From assembly GCA_041946825.1 (NCBI GenBank), contig JBHGBD010000018.1, positions 28,316 to 92,315 of the forward strand: a stretch of DNA of 64,000 nucleotides, read 5' to 3'. The number at the start of each line of letters is the position of its first letter. The stretch's first letter is position 1. A model generated the notes under the pieces. It was given only the letters and a program-made list of their open reading frames with translations, made no database searches and was not told where the DNA came from. Positions 54,213 through 61,155 of this stretch are shown here, one piece after another. Source of the DNA: CAZTHM01 sp041946825 (lineage in GTDB: Bacteria > Acidobacteriota > Terriglobia > UBA7540). The translations under genes and the position numbers were made by a program.

Positions 54213-55076
54213 CTACTGGCGCTGGTAAACTCGGACGTAGTCTACTACCATGGTCTGAGGAAACACGGTGGTGGAATCGGGGTTCCCGGGCCAACTCCCG
54301 CCCACGGCCACGTTCAGGATGATGAAGAAGGGTTTGTCAAAAATCCAGCGCGCCCCCGAGGGCAACTCGGAAGGCGTGCGCGTCGCGTAAAGGGCGTTAT
54401 CCACGTAGAAGCGGATGACGTTCTTCTCCCACTCCACCGCGAACACATGGAAATCGTCAGCGAAGCGCTGATTATTGGGCAGGGTGTAGGAGCCGCTGAT
54501 TCCCCCTCCGTCTGAATACGATGGGCCATGAATCGTCCCGTGAACGATGGAAGGTTCGCGCCCGATGTTCTCCATGATGTCGATTTCGCCGCAGTCCGGC
54601 CAGCCGACTTGGGCGATGTTCGCCCCCAGCATCCAGAAGGCCGGCCAGAGGCCCTGCCCCGCGGGCAGCTTCATCCGCGCCTCGACACGCCCGTAGGTCC
54701 ACGAAGCGAGTCCCAGCGTCTTGAGCCGTGCGGAGGTGTAATCACGGGGGATATTGTCCGGCCCCGTGTAGGTTTCCTTAAGCGCCTGGATGACGAGCGT
54801 CCCATCCTGCAGGAAGGCGTTTTGCGTGCGGGCCGTATAGGTCTCGAGCTCGTCGTTGCCCCAGCCTCCTCCGCCGATATCGAAAGTCCACTTGCTGGCG
54901 TCGGGCGAGGAGCCGTTCGCCCCGTCAAAATCGTCGCTCCAGACCAGCGACCACGGCCGCAGGTCGGCGGGAGGATTGGCGTCTCCCATCGGCGTGACAC
55001 TCGCGCCGCAGCCGGCCAGGAAGACGAACAACGCCGCGGCAGTCATGATTTCCAGAAGTGCGCGTTTATAAGCCAT
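54213..55076 (-). CDS. Lipoprotein GH16 beta-glucanase (laminarinase type)
   Basis: The 287-residue protein starts at the ATG at 55076; the frame is open further upstream only because the heptad array there lacks stops. A lipobox FLAGC puts the lipidated Cys at residue 23, so it is anchored to a membrane. The GH16 active site is intact: E164-I-D-I-M-E169, with E164 as nucleophile and E169 as acid/base. WGNDELETYT and PAFWMLGANI are typical of bacterial laminarinases that cut beta-1,3-glucan. It adds to the glucan-degrading set (GH9, GH116). Confidence 0.93.
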   Translation of the reverse strand: MAYKRALLEIMTAAALFVFLAGCGASVTPMGDANPPADLRPWSLVWSDDFDGANGSSPDASKWTFDIGGGGWGNDELETYTARTQNAFLQDGTLVIQALKETYTGPDNIPRDYTSARLKTLGLASWTYGRVEARMKLPAGQGLWPAFWMLGANIAQVGWPDCGEIDIMENIGREPSIVHGTIHGPSYSDGGGISGSYTLPNNQRFADDFHVFAVEWEKNVIRFYVDNALYATRTPSELPSGARWIFDKPFFIILNVAVGGSWPGNPDSTTVFPQTMVVDYVRVYQRQ

Positions 55077-55088
55077 TGCTGGACCCCG

Positions 55089-55228
55089 GGGACTCGGGAT
55101 TCGGGATTCGTAACTCGCGACTCGGGATTCGGGACTCGTGACTCGGGTTTCGAGTTCCAAGTTTCTAGTTTCGAATTTCCAATTTCCAATTTCCAGTTTC
55201 CAATTTCCAATTTCCAATTTCTCTTTTC
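55089..55228. repeat. Heptad repeat array, 20 contiguous units
   Basis: Twenty 7-nt units run without any insertion or deletion from GGGACTC through GGGATTC, GTGACTC, AAGTTTC to repeated CAATTTC and TCTTTTC. Position 7 is C in all 20 units, position 5 is always a pyrimidine, and position 6 is T in 19. The array fills the whole gap between nrdR (stop at 55232) and the GH16 start. Confidence 0.88.
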
Positions 55229-55231
55229 CGT

Positions 55232-55693
55232 CTACTTGCCCTTCGCCTTCAGCAAGTCCTTAAGCTCGTCCATAAATTCCCGAACGTCCTTGAAGTCGAG
55301 GTACACGGAGGCGAAGCGCACGTAGGCGACCTTGTCGAGTTTCTTGAGGCGGTCCATGATCAGAGCCCCCATCTCGGAGCTGGGGAGCTCGCGCTCCGGG
55401 GATTCGGCGACCAGCGCTTCGGCCTCGTTGACGATCTGCTCGAGCTTGCCCATCGAAACGGGCCGCTTCTCGCAGGCGCGCAGGAGGCCGGCGAGGACTT
55501 TCTGCCGCTCGAACTTCTCGCGGCGTCCATCCTTCTTCACCACCATATAGGGGATTTCGTCAATGCGCTCGTAGGTGGTGAAGCGGCGCTCGCATTTCGC
55601 GCACTCGCGCCGGCGGCGAATCGTGTCGCCAATCTTCGCCTCGCGCGAATCAACCACTTTGTCCTGAAGGTGACCACAGAATGGGCAGCGCAT
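55232..55693 (-). CDS. nrdR: Transcriptional repressor NrdR
   Basis: NrdR is the nucleotide-sensing repressor of ribonucleotide reductase genes. The 153-residue protein has the zinc ribbon CPFC...CAKC (residues 3-34) followed by RRFTTYERIDEIPYMVVKKD and the ATP-cone (about 49-139). No ribonucleotide reductase gene or NrdR box was seen nearby. No ribosome-binding site precedes the ATG; CCTCCC is found there instead. Heptad arrays flank the gene on both sides. Confidence 0.96.
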   Translation of the reverse strand: MRCPFCGHLQDKVVDSREAKIGDTIRRRRECAKCERRFTTYERIDEIPYMVVKKDGRREKFERQKVLAGLLRACEKRPVSMGKLEQIVNEAEALVAESPERELPSSEMGALIMDRLKKLDKVAYVRFASVYLDFKDVREFMDELKDLLKAKGK

Positions 55694-55702
55694 GGGAGGT
55701 TC

Positions 55703-55811
55703 TCAGTCCTCAGTTGTCAGTTTTCGGTCCAGAGTCGAAAGTCCAAAGTCAAAAGTTGAAAGTCAAAAGTTAAAAGTCGAAAAGTTGAAAAGTCAAAAAG
55801 GCAAAAAGACA
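55703..55811. repeat. Heptad repeat array upstream of nrdR
   Basis: Eleven 7-nt units in register (TCAGTCC, TCAGTTG, TCAGTTT, TCGGTCC, AGAGTCG, AAAGTCC, AAAGTCA, AAAGTTG, AAAGTCA, AAAGTTA, AAAGTCG) all share GT at positions 4-5. They are followed by four units lengthened to 8 nt (AAAAGTTG, AAAAGTCA, AAAAGGCA, AAAAGACA). Confidence 0.85.
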
Positions 55812-55866
55812 AATAGGGTTGTCATTTGTCAGCTTTCAGTAGAGCCACTTCACTCAAGGTCTCTGT

Positions 55867-55992
55867 CCTTCGTCCTTCGTCCTTGGTCCGTCCTCATTCG
55901 TCATTCGTAATTCGTAATTTGTTCTTCTGCCTTCAACCTTCACACTTCATCCTTCACACTTCATCCTTTACACTTCATCCTTCAAACTTCCT
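55867..55992. repeat. Heptad repeat array overlapping the flippase-like stop codon
   Basis: Eighteen 7-nt units in one register run from CCTTCGT through CATTCGT and AATTCGT to alternating CCTTCAC and ACTTCAT. Position 4 is T in all units and position 5 is C in 15. The last units include the TGA stop (55982-55984) and the last codons of the membrane protein gene. Confidence 0.88.
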
Positions 55993-57100
55993 CGCCCGCT
56001 GCCGCGCGCTCTTCTTCCGCGATGGTTTCCAGTTTCTTGAATGTCAGACCCTCGTGCACGAGCAAAACCACTCCCAGGGCCAGGCAGGGCAGAGCAATAA
56101 TAATCCAAGTCAGGATGCCAGCGCTCGTCGCGGCCTCCGCGCCAATGCTGAAGAGTTTGGTCAGCGCGTAGATCGCGGCCACCTGCGCGCCTCCGCCGAC
56201 GCCGGGAAGTTGCACGGCCAGCCCCAGCACGGTAAAGAACATGGTCAGGGCCGCTCCCAGCCATGAGAGTTGGGCCAGGTCTCCACCCAGGCTTTGGAGG
56301 ATCAGCCAGAAGACGCAACCGTTGACCGTCCAGAGAACCACGGAAACGACGATGCTGGCCAGCAGGTCTCGGGCGCTATGGATGACTTTCAGCCCTTCGG
56401 CAAACGACCGAAGAAAGTGCTCAAGGTGATGGCGCGCGCCCGGGCCCAGAAAACCGAAGTGTCCGACGATCCACGCCGTGGCCGGTTCGGCGCGCAAACG
56501 AAACCATACCAGCGCCGGAACCAGCATCACCACCACCAGCAACATCATCAGTCCCAGCACATTCAGTTGCACCAGGATCGAGCCCGCGCGGCCAAGCACC
56601 GGGTCAAGCGGCGCCAGCAGGAGCGCCGCCCCAAACATCAGCACCAGGAAAACCGTGTCGTAGATGCGCTCGAGCAGCCAGATGGCCGCCATGGGCGCGA
56701 TGGGGACCTTCTCTTTTCGCGCGATGTAGGCGGGGCGGACGAACTCCCCCGGCCGTCCGATCAGATAAATGGAACTGAACCCGAGGATCTGGCCCACAAA
56801 CAGAATCCACATCGAGGCGCGCTTGATGGGCTCGAGAAAGAATTTCCAGCGGATGGCGCGCAGGAGATAACTGCTGAGACTCATCCCGACCGCCGCCAGC
56901 AGGTAGGCGGGATGGGCGCTGGTCAGCGTCAGCCAGAACCGGCGCCAGTTGAAGTCCTGCCACTCCTTGCTGTGGCTCAGGTTGTAAATGATCAAGCCCA
57001 GGATGACGGCGCTCGCCGCCACCCAGAGCCATCGCCGCCGCTTGCTTTTTGAAGGAGTGTGCTCGGACACGCTCACCCGCCGCCAACGTATCCGATGCAC
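55982..57100 (-). CDS. Flippase-like membrane protein (LPG synthase TM/UPF0104 family)
   Basis: The 372-residue protein has about eight membrane segments. YLLRAIRWKFFLEPIKRASM and FSSIYLIGRPGEFVRPAYIARKE are the hallmark motifs of the lysylphosphatidylglycerol-synthase transmembrane family (TIGR00374). LAVQLPGVGGGAQVAAIYAL is the second conserved region. Such proteins often move lipids or glycolipids across the inner membrane. The start at ATG 57100 is tentative; in-frame GTGs lie 8 and 10 codons later. The C-terminal codons lie in a heptad array. Confidence 0.85.
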   Translation of the reverse strand: MHRIRWRRVSVSEHTPSKSKRRRWLWVAASAVILGLIIYNLSHSKEWQDFNWRRFWLTLTSAHPAYLLAAVGMSLSSYLLRAIRWKFFLEPIKRASMWILFVGQILGFSSIYLIGRPGEFVRPAYIARKEKVPIAPMAAIWLLERIYDTVFLVLMFGAALLLAPLDPVLGRAGSILVQLNVLGLMMLLVVVMLVPALVWFRLRAEPATAWIVGHFGFLGPGARHHLEHFLRSFAEGLKVIHSARDLLASIVVSVVLWTVNGCVFWLILQSLGGDLAQLSWLGAALTMFFTVLGLAVQLPGVGGGAQVAAIYALTKLFSIGAEAATSAGILTWIIIALPCLALGVVLLVHEGLTFKKLETIAEEERAAAGEEV

Positions 57101-57170
57101 AAGGGGAAGTCAAGATAAGTAGAGACGGGCGGGCGGGCCGTTGCTTGCCGCGCCGGGCTCAACCAACGCG

Positions 57171-57199
57171 TTGACTTGCACAAAGCGGCGCGCTATGAT
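57171..57199 (+). promoter_or_regulatory. Promoter of the second kinase/TPR gene
   Basis: TTGACT (57171-57176) and TATGAT (57194-57199) are exactly 17 bp apart. The context GCGTTGACTTGC matches the promoter at 17822-17850 of the paralogous kinase gene. An ATG inside the -10 (57195) therefore cannot be the translation start. Confidence 0.75.
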
Positions 57200-57227
57200 T
57201 CGCCCTTCAGGGCTGAACACAACCACC

Positions 57228-59447
57228 ATGATCGGCAAAGAGTTTTCGCACTACCGCGTGCTGGAAAAACTCGGGGGCGGAGGCATGGGCGTGGTGTACA
57301 AGGCCGAAGACACCAAGCTCGGCCGCTCCGTGGCCCTCAAGTTCCTGCCCGAGGACGTCAGTAATGATAAGCGGGCGCTGGAGCGCATTCAGCGCGAGGC
57401 GCGCTCGGCCTCGGCGCTCAATCACCCCAACATCTGCACGGTTTACGACATCGACGAATTCGAGGGCCAGCCGTTCATCGCCATGGAATACCTGGACGGC
57501 CAGACGCTTCGCCACCGCATCGAGGGCAAGGCGCTGCGCACCGAGACGCTGCTCGAGCTGGCGATCCAGATCGCCGACGCGCTGGACGCCGCGCACGCCC
57601 AGGGGATCGTTCACCGCGACATCAAGTCGTCGAACATCTTCGTCACCCCGCGCGGCCAGGCCAAGGTGCTCGATTTCGGGCTGGCCAAGCTGGTCTCGCG
57701 CCCCAAGCGTGTGGCGGAGGCAGTGGGCGTTCTCTCCGTGGACACCGCCGCCTCGACCGAAACCCACCTCACCAGCCCGGGCACCGCCGTCGGGACGGTA
57801 GCCTATATGTCTCCCGAACAGGCGCGGGGCGAGGATATCGACGCCCGCAGCGACCTGTTCTCCTTCGGCGTGGTCCTATACGAAATGGCCACGGGCGCGC
57901 TGCCCTTCAAGGGCAACACCTCGGCGGCCATCGTCGGCGCGCTGCTCTATGAAGCTCCGCCGTCGCCGCTGCGCTTGAACCTCGATCTGCCGGCGCAGCT
58001 CGAATACGTCTGCACCAAGGCGCTCGAGAAGGACCGCAGCCTGCGCTATCAGTCCGCCTCCGAGCTGCTTTCCGATTTGAAGCGTTTGAAGCGCGAAGTG
58101 GATTCAGGGAAGCTGAGTGGGAGCGCGGCAGCCCGCACTTCGGGGACGGTTCCGGCGGCACAGGCGGAAAAATCCGTCGCGGTGCTCTACTTCAACAACA
58201 CCAGCGGCGACAAGGAAGACGAGTATTTCCGCGACGGCGTCACCGAAGACATCATCGCCGAGCTCTCAAAGATCAAAGAGCTTCGCGTCTTCCCGCCCTC
58301 CGCGGTCTTCGCGCTGCGCGACAAGGTCGTGACCGAGCCACAGGTCGGCCAGCAGTTGAACGCCGCCTACGTGCTGGGAGGCAGCCTGCGCCGCGCCGGC
58401 AACAACCTTCGCCTGATCGCGCAACTGGTCGAGACGCGCACCGGCCACACCGTTTGGGCCGACCGGTTCAACCGCCAACTCGAAGACGTTTTCGCGATTC
58501 AGGACGAAATCGCCCACAGCATCGCGGGGGCGTTGAAGCTGGCATTGACGGAGCAGGAAAAGCAGGCGATCAGCAAGGCGCCCACGGCCAGCGTGAAAGC
58601 CTACGACTTCTACCTGCGCGGGCGGCAGTTTTTCCACCAGTTCCGGCGCAAGAGCTACGAGGCCGCGCGGCAGATGTTCGAGCGGGCCATCGAGATCGAC
58701 CCGCAATACGCGCGCGCCTACGCCGGAATCGCCGACTGCCTGTCGTTTCTCTATAGCAGCTTCGACTCGAACCCCAAGCTGCTCGACGACGCCGACGTCG
58801 CCAGCCGCAAGGCGCTCGAACTCGATCCCGAACTCGCCGAAGCCCACGCCTCGCGCGCCCTCGTTTTGTCCTTGCGCAAGAAACACGATGAAGCCGCGAA
58901 GGAATTCGAGGCGGCGCTGCGTCTCGACCCGAACCTCTTCGAGGCTTACTACTTCTACGCGCGCTCGTTGTTTGCGCAAGGGAAGATGCAGCAGGCGGCG
59001 GAGTACTTCGAGAAAGCCCACGAGGTCAACCCCGACGACTTCCAGGCGCCGGCCCTCCTGGGCCCCGTGTACAAAGGGCTCGGGAAAAAGGCCGAAGCCG
59101 AGGCGGCGTATCGCCGCGTCTGCCAGTTGGTGGAAAAGCACCTCAAGGCTTACCCCGACGATGTGCGCGCCATCTACTTCGGCGCCAGCGCCCTCTGCCA
59201 ACTCGGCGAGCGCGAGAAGAGCGCGGAATGGAACCGGCGCGCCCTGGCGCTCGAGCCCGACGATCCCGGAGTCCTCTACAACGTCGCCTGTGTTTATGCC
59301 GGCCTGGGTGAGGCGGACTCGGCCATCGACTGCCTGGAGAAAGCCGTCCAGTCCGGGCGGACCCAGAGAGACTGGATGGAACACGATTCCGACCTCGACC
59401 CCCTGCGCAACCACGCGCGCTTTCAGGAACTGCTGCAGCGGCTGTAG
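57228..59447 (+). CDS. Serine/threonine protein kinase with TolB-like and TPR regions
   Basis: The 739-residue protein starts at ATG 57228 (MIGKEFSHYRVLEKLGGGGM). In-frame starts further upstream lie before or within the promoter. The kinase domain (about 9-275) is complete: K38, HRDIKSSNIF with D131, DFG near 149. No membrane segment is obvious, unlike the paralogue at 14274-17774. A TolB-like domain follows (SVAVLYFNNTSGDKEDEYFR, TEDIIAELSKIKELRVFPPS), then TPRs to the end (DPQYARAYAGIADCLSFLYS). This C-terminal plan is shared with the CadC-type regulator at 61156. Signal and targets unknown. Confidence 0.93.
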   Translation: MIGKEFSHYRVLEKLGGGGMGVVYKAEDTKLGRSVALKFLPEDVSNDKRALERIQREARSASALNHPNICTVYDIDEFEGQPFIAMEYLDGQTLRHRIEGKALRTETLLELAIQIADALDAAHAQGIVHRDIKSSNIFVTPRGQAKVLDFGLAKLVSRPKRVAEAVGVLSVDTAASTETHLTSPGTAVGTVAYMSPEQARGEDIDARSDLFSFGVVLYEMATGALPFKGNTSAAIVGALLYEAPPSPLRLNLDLPAQLEYVCTKALEKDRSLRYQSASELLSDLKRLKREVDSGKLSGSAAARTSGTVPAAQAEKSVAVLYFNNTSGDKEDEYFRDGVTEDIIAELSKIKELRVFPPSAVFALRDKVVTEPQVGQQLNAAYVLGGSLRRAGNNLRLIAQLVETRTGHTVWADRFNRQLEDVFAIQDEIAHSIAGALKLALTEQEKQAISKAPTASVKAYDFYLRGRQFFHQFRRKSYEAARQMFERAIEIDPQYARAYAGIADCLSFLYSSFDSNPKLLDDADVASRKALELDPELAEAHASRALVLSLRKKHDEAAKEFEAALRLDPNLFEAYYFYARSLFAQGKMQQAAEYFEKAHEVNPDDFQAPALLGPVYKGLGKKAEAEAAYRRVCQLVEKHLKAYPDDVRAIYFGASALCQLGEREKSAEWNRRALALEPDDPGVLYNVACVYAGLGEADSAIDCLEKAVQSGRTQRDWMEHDSDLDPLRNHARFQELLQRL

Positions 59448-59471
59448 ACCACAGTGCCTCCTGCACGAGCC

Positions 59472-60185
59472 TTACTGCTTTGCCCCTGGGGGCATTCCAG
59501 CCTGGATGAGGTTTCTCTGTTCTTCCACGCGGGTGCGGATTTCGCCGCGCAGCGCCTCGGCCTGCGTCGAGGTGAAGACCAGTTGCCCCTTCACGGCCAT
59601 GGTCCATTCGCGATCACTTATTCGAGGGCGCATGATTCCGCCGCTCGCGTGGTCTTGCCCTGTAAGCAGGAGATGACCGATCTCGTGGGCGATCAGATAA
59701 CCAAGCATCTGACTCGGCAACAGCCCGTCCACCTGAGGGCGTGTGTCCAGGCAATCCGCATAGAGAGTGGCATAGGTGCCGCGGCCTCGGTCGTCTTCAA
59801 TGGCGAGGCCGCACTGGGTGCATCCTGGCGCTCTCTTCGTCGCTTTGGCGCGCCGGACAATACGCAAGACCAGTTCGTTAGCGGCCGGCGTCTGGTGGCA
59901 AGCGCCAGGGAAACCAACCTTCGATTCCGCACAGACTATCCACACGGTCTCAATCCCGGCATTGCGAAGCACGGCTCCAGCCTCGCCGCTGGCCCGGCTT
60001 AGCAAGAGACTTCCCACACGAGCCGAGTCGTGAACCCGCACCGTCAATTCCGGCCCTGAATGATTCAATGTGTTCACCTGCGCCGAGCCTGGTACGTGTG
60101 CAGCGACAATCGACAACAGCCCCAGACCCAGAAGTTTCCAGAACCTCCAACCGTAAATCCCGAATTCGAAGTTCGCGCGTCTCAT
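59472..60185 (-). CDS. Exported zinc-protease-like protein
   Basis: The 237-residue protein has an N-terminal signal (FWKLLGLGLLSIVAAHVPGS). A metal motif H167-E-I-G-H171 is followed by LLLTGQDH179 and a Met-turn-like GGIM185, as in metzincin proteases, although the third His is two residues further than in the standard HExxHxxGxxH. Several Cys (C85, C96, C122, C125, C145) may form disulfides. It looks like an acidobacterial family of unknown substrate. It converges with the kinase gene. Confidence 0.75.
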   Translation of the reverse strand: MRRANFEFGIYGWRFWKLLGLGLLSIVAAHVPGSAQVNTLNHSGPELTVRVHDSARVGSLLLSRASGEAGAVLRNAGIETVWIVCAESKVGFPGACHQTPAANELVLRIVRRAKATKRAPGCTQCGLAIEDDRGRGTYATLYADCLDTRPQVDGLLPSQMLGYLIAHEIGHLLLTGQDHASGGIMRPRISDREWTMAVKGQLVFTSTQAEALRGEIRTRVEEQRNLIQAGMPPGAKQ

Positions 60186-60330
60186 GGCGCGGAACTTGAA
60201 TCAGGGGAATGCGTACCTCAATGCACGGGGTGTCGCGAGATTGGCATGTGTGGGTCACGGGCGGGACTGCTGAAGAGAAAGGTCTTAGCGGCGAAAACAG
60301 GGACGCGGTTAAGGCTGCCAGGAAGCGAGA

Positions 60331-60372
60331 TGCCTTCTGCCTTCTGCCTTCTGCCTTCTGCCTTCTGCCTTC
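60331..60372. repeat. Perfect heptamer tandem repeat, 6 copies
   Basis: TGCCTTC is repeated six times without mismatch in the gap between two leftward genes. It is the least diverged of the 7-nt arrays in the window and could be a recent expansion. Confidence 0.92.
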
Positions 60373-60383
60373 CCAAAAGCCAT

Positions 60384-60436
60384 CGGGGGCAGGCTCTTGG
60401 ACTCAGCCAATTACTCGCTGAGAGAACCTGCCCCCG
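60384..60436. repeat. Inverted repeat with 10-bp perfect arms
   Basis: CGGGGGCAGG (60384-60393) and CCTGCCCCCG (60427-60436) flank a 33-nt centre, with further short matches (CTCT/AGAG) inside. It lies 11 bp after the heptamer repeat and 27 bp before the stop of the downstream-reading gene, so it might end leftward transcription from 60901, though no T-tract is present. Confidence 0.6.
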
Positions 60437-60463
60437 ACTGGAGAGAAGAGCAAGCCGGACAAC

Positions 60464-60901
60464 CTACTTGCCCGTTACGCGAACTCGCCGATAGAGGACG
60501 GGTTCGGCATTCTGCGCGAGCACGATCTGTTTGCCCCTGGACACGCCGTAACTGTAGGTCCCGAATCCCGCAACGTTCAGGGCGCGAACCGTGTACTTGC
60601 CGGCGCGCGGCACCAGGATTAACTCGCTTTGTTCGAGATTGGCCCGACTGTCAGCCGACTGCCACATCACCATGACCGTTCCGTTTTCCCCACGGATGGT
60701 AGTCAGAAAAGGCGCCCTCGCCAGGTTCACCGTAAAGGTGTAGTCGCCCGCAGGAAGAATGGCCTTTCCCCAGCGCGCCTCGAAGGGCAACGTGAAAGAG
60801 CCTTTGAAATCCTGCGCGGACGCAACCCCGCCCGCCAGGCAGGCCACGAACGCGGCCAGCAGAAGAACCTTCAACCACTCATGATTTCGAATCGCTTTCA
60901 T
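60464..60901 (-). CDS. Small exported beta-sheet protein, unknown
   Basis: The 145-residue protein has a signal peptide ending at ASAQD (residue 31). The mature part reads FKGSFTLPFEARWGKAILPA, GDYTFTVNLARAPFLTTIRG and LYRRVRVTGK. I know this as a recurrent acidobacterial exported pattern without assigned function. GDYTF plus the short strands suggest a compact beta fold. It is divergent from the CadC-type regulator gene. Confidence 0.75.
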   Translation of the reverse strand: MKAIRNHEWLKVLLLAAFVACLAGGVASAQDFKGSFTLPFEARWGKAILPAGDYTFTVNLARAPFLTTIRGENGTVMVMWQSADSRANLEQSELILVPRAGKYTVRALNVAGFGTYSYGVSRGKQIVLAQNAEPVLYRRVRVTGK

Positions 60902-61093
60902 AACTCACCTCCAGTTGGTTTTTGTGGCCGTTGCCACACGAGCGTCAATCACACGCGCACCCTACGGCAGAGGAAAAAGGGGGTCAATGGATGGGGGGCG
61001 AGTTCTGGATGAGCATCCGATGAACGGCTAAGCGACTGATTCGGCCAATCTTCCGGCTCCCGCTGAGCGCCCGAAGCAAGGCCTTCGCGGCGC

Positions 61094-61121
61094 TTGCCCC
61101 CGAGACTCGGGGGCGTATAAT
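61094..61121 (+). promoter_or_regulatory. Promoter of the CadC-type regulator gene
   Basis: TATAAT (61116-61121) is preceded by TTGCCC (61094-61099) with a 16-bp spacer. The -10 overlaps an in-frame ATG at 61120, which therefore is not the start. Confidence 0.55.
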
Positions 61122-61155
61122 GAGAGCCGACCCGATTCCGCTCGCGAGATTCGCC

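Noticed and set aside
55077..55217. N-terminal extension of the GH16 gene into the heptad array
   Set aside because: The extension only exists because the repeat units lack stops in that frame; the lipoprotein signal begins at 55076.
55089..55992. CRISPR-like array
   Set aside because: Units are 7 nt with no spacers and no cas genes are present; the periodic pattern is a different kind of repeat.
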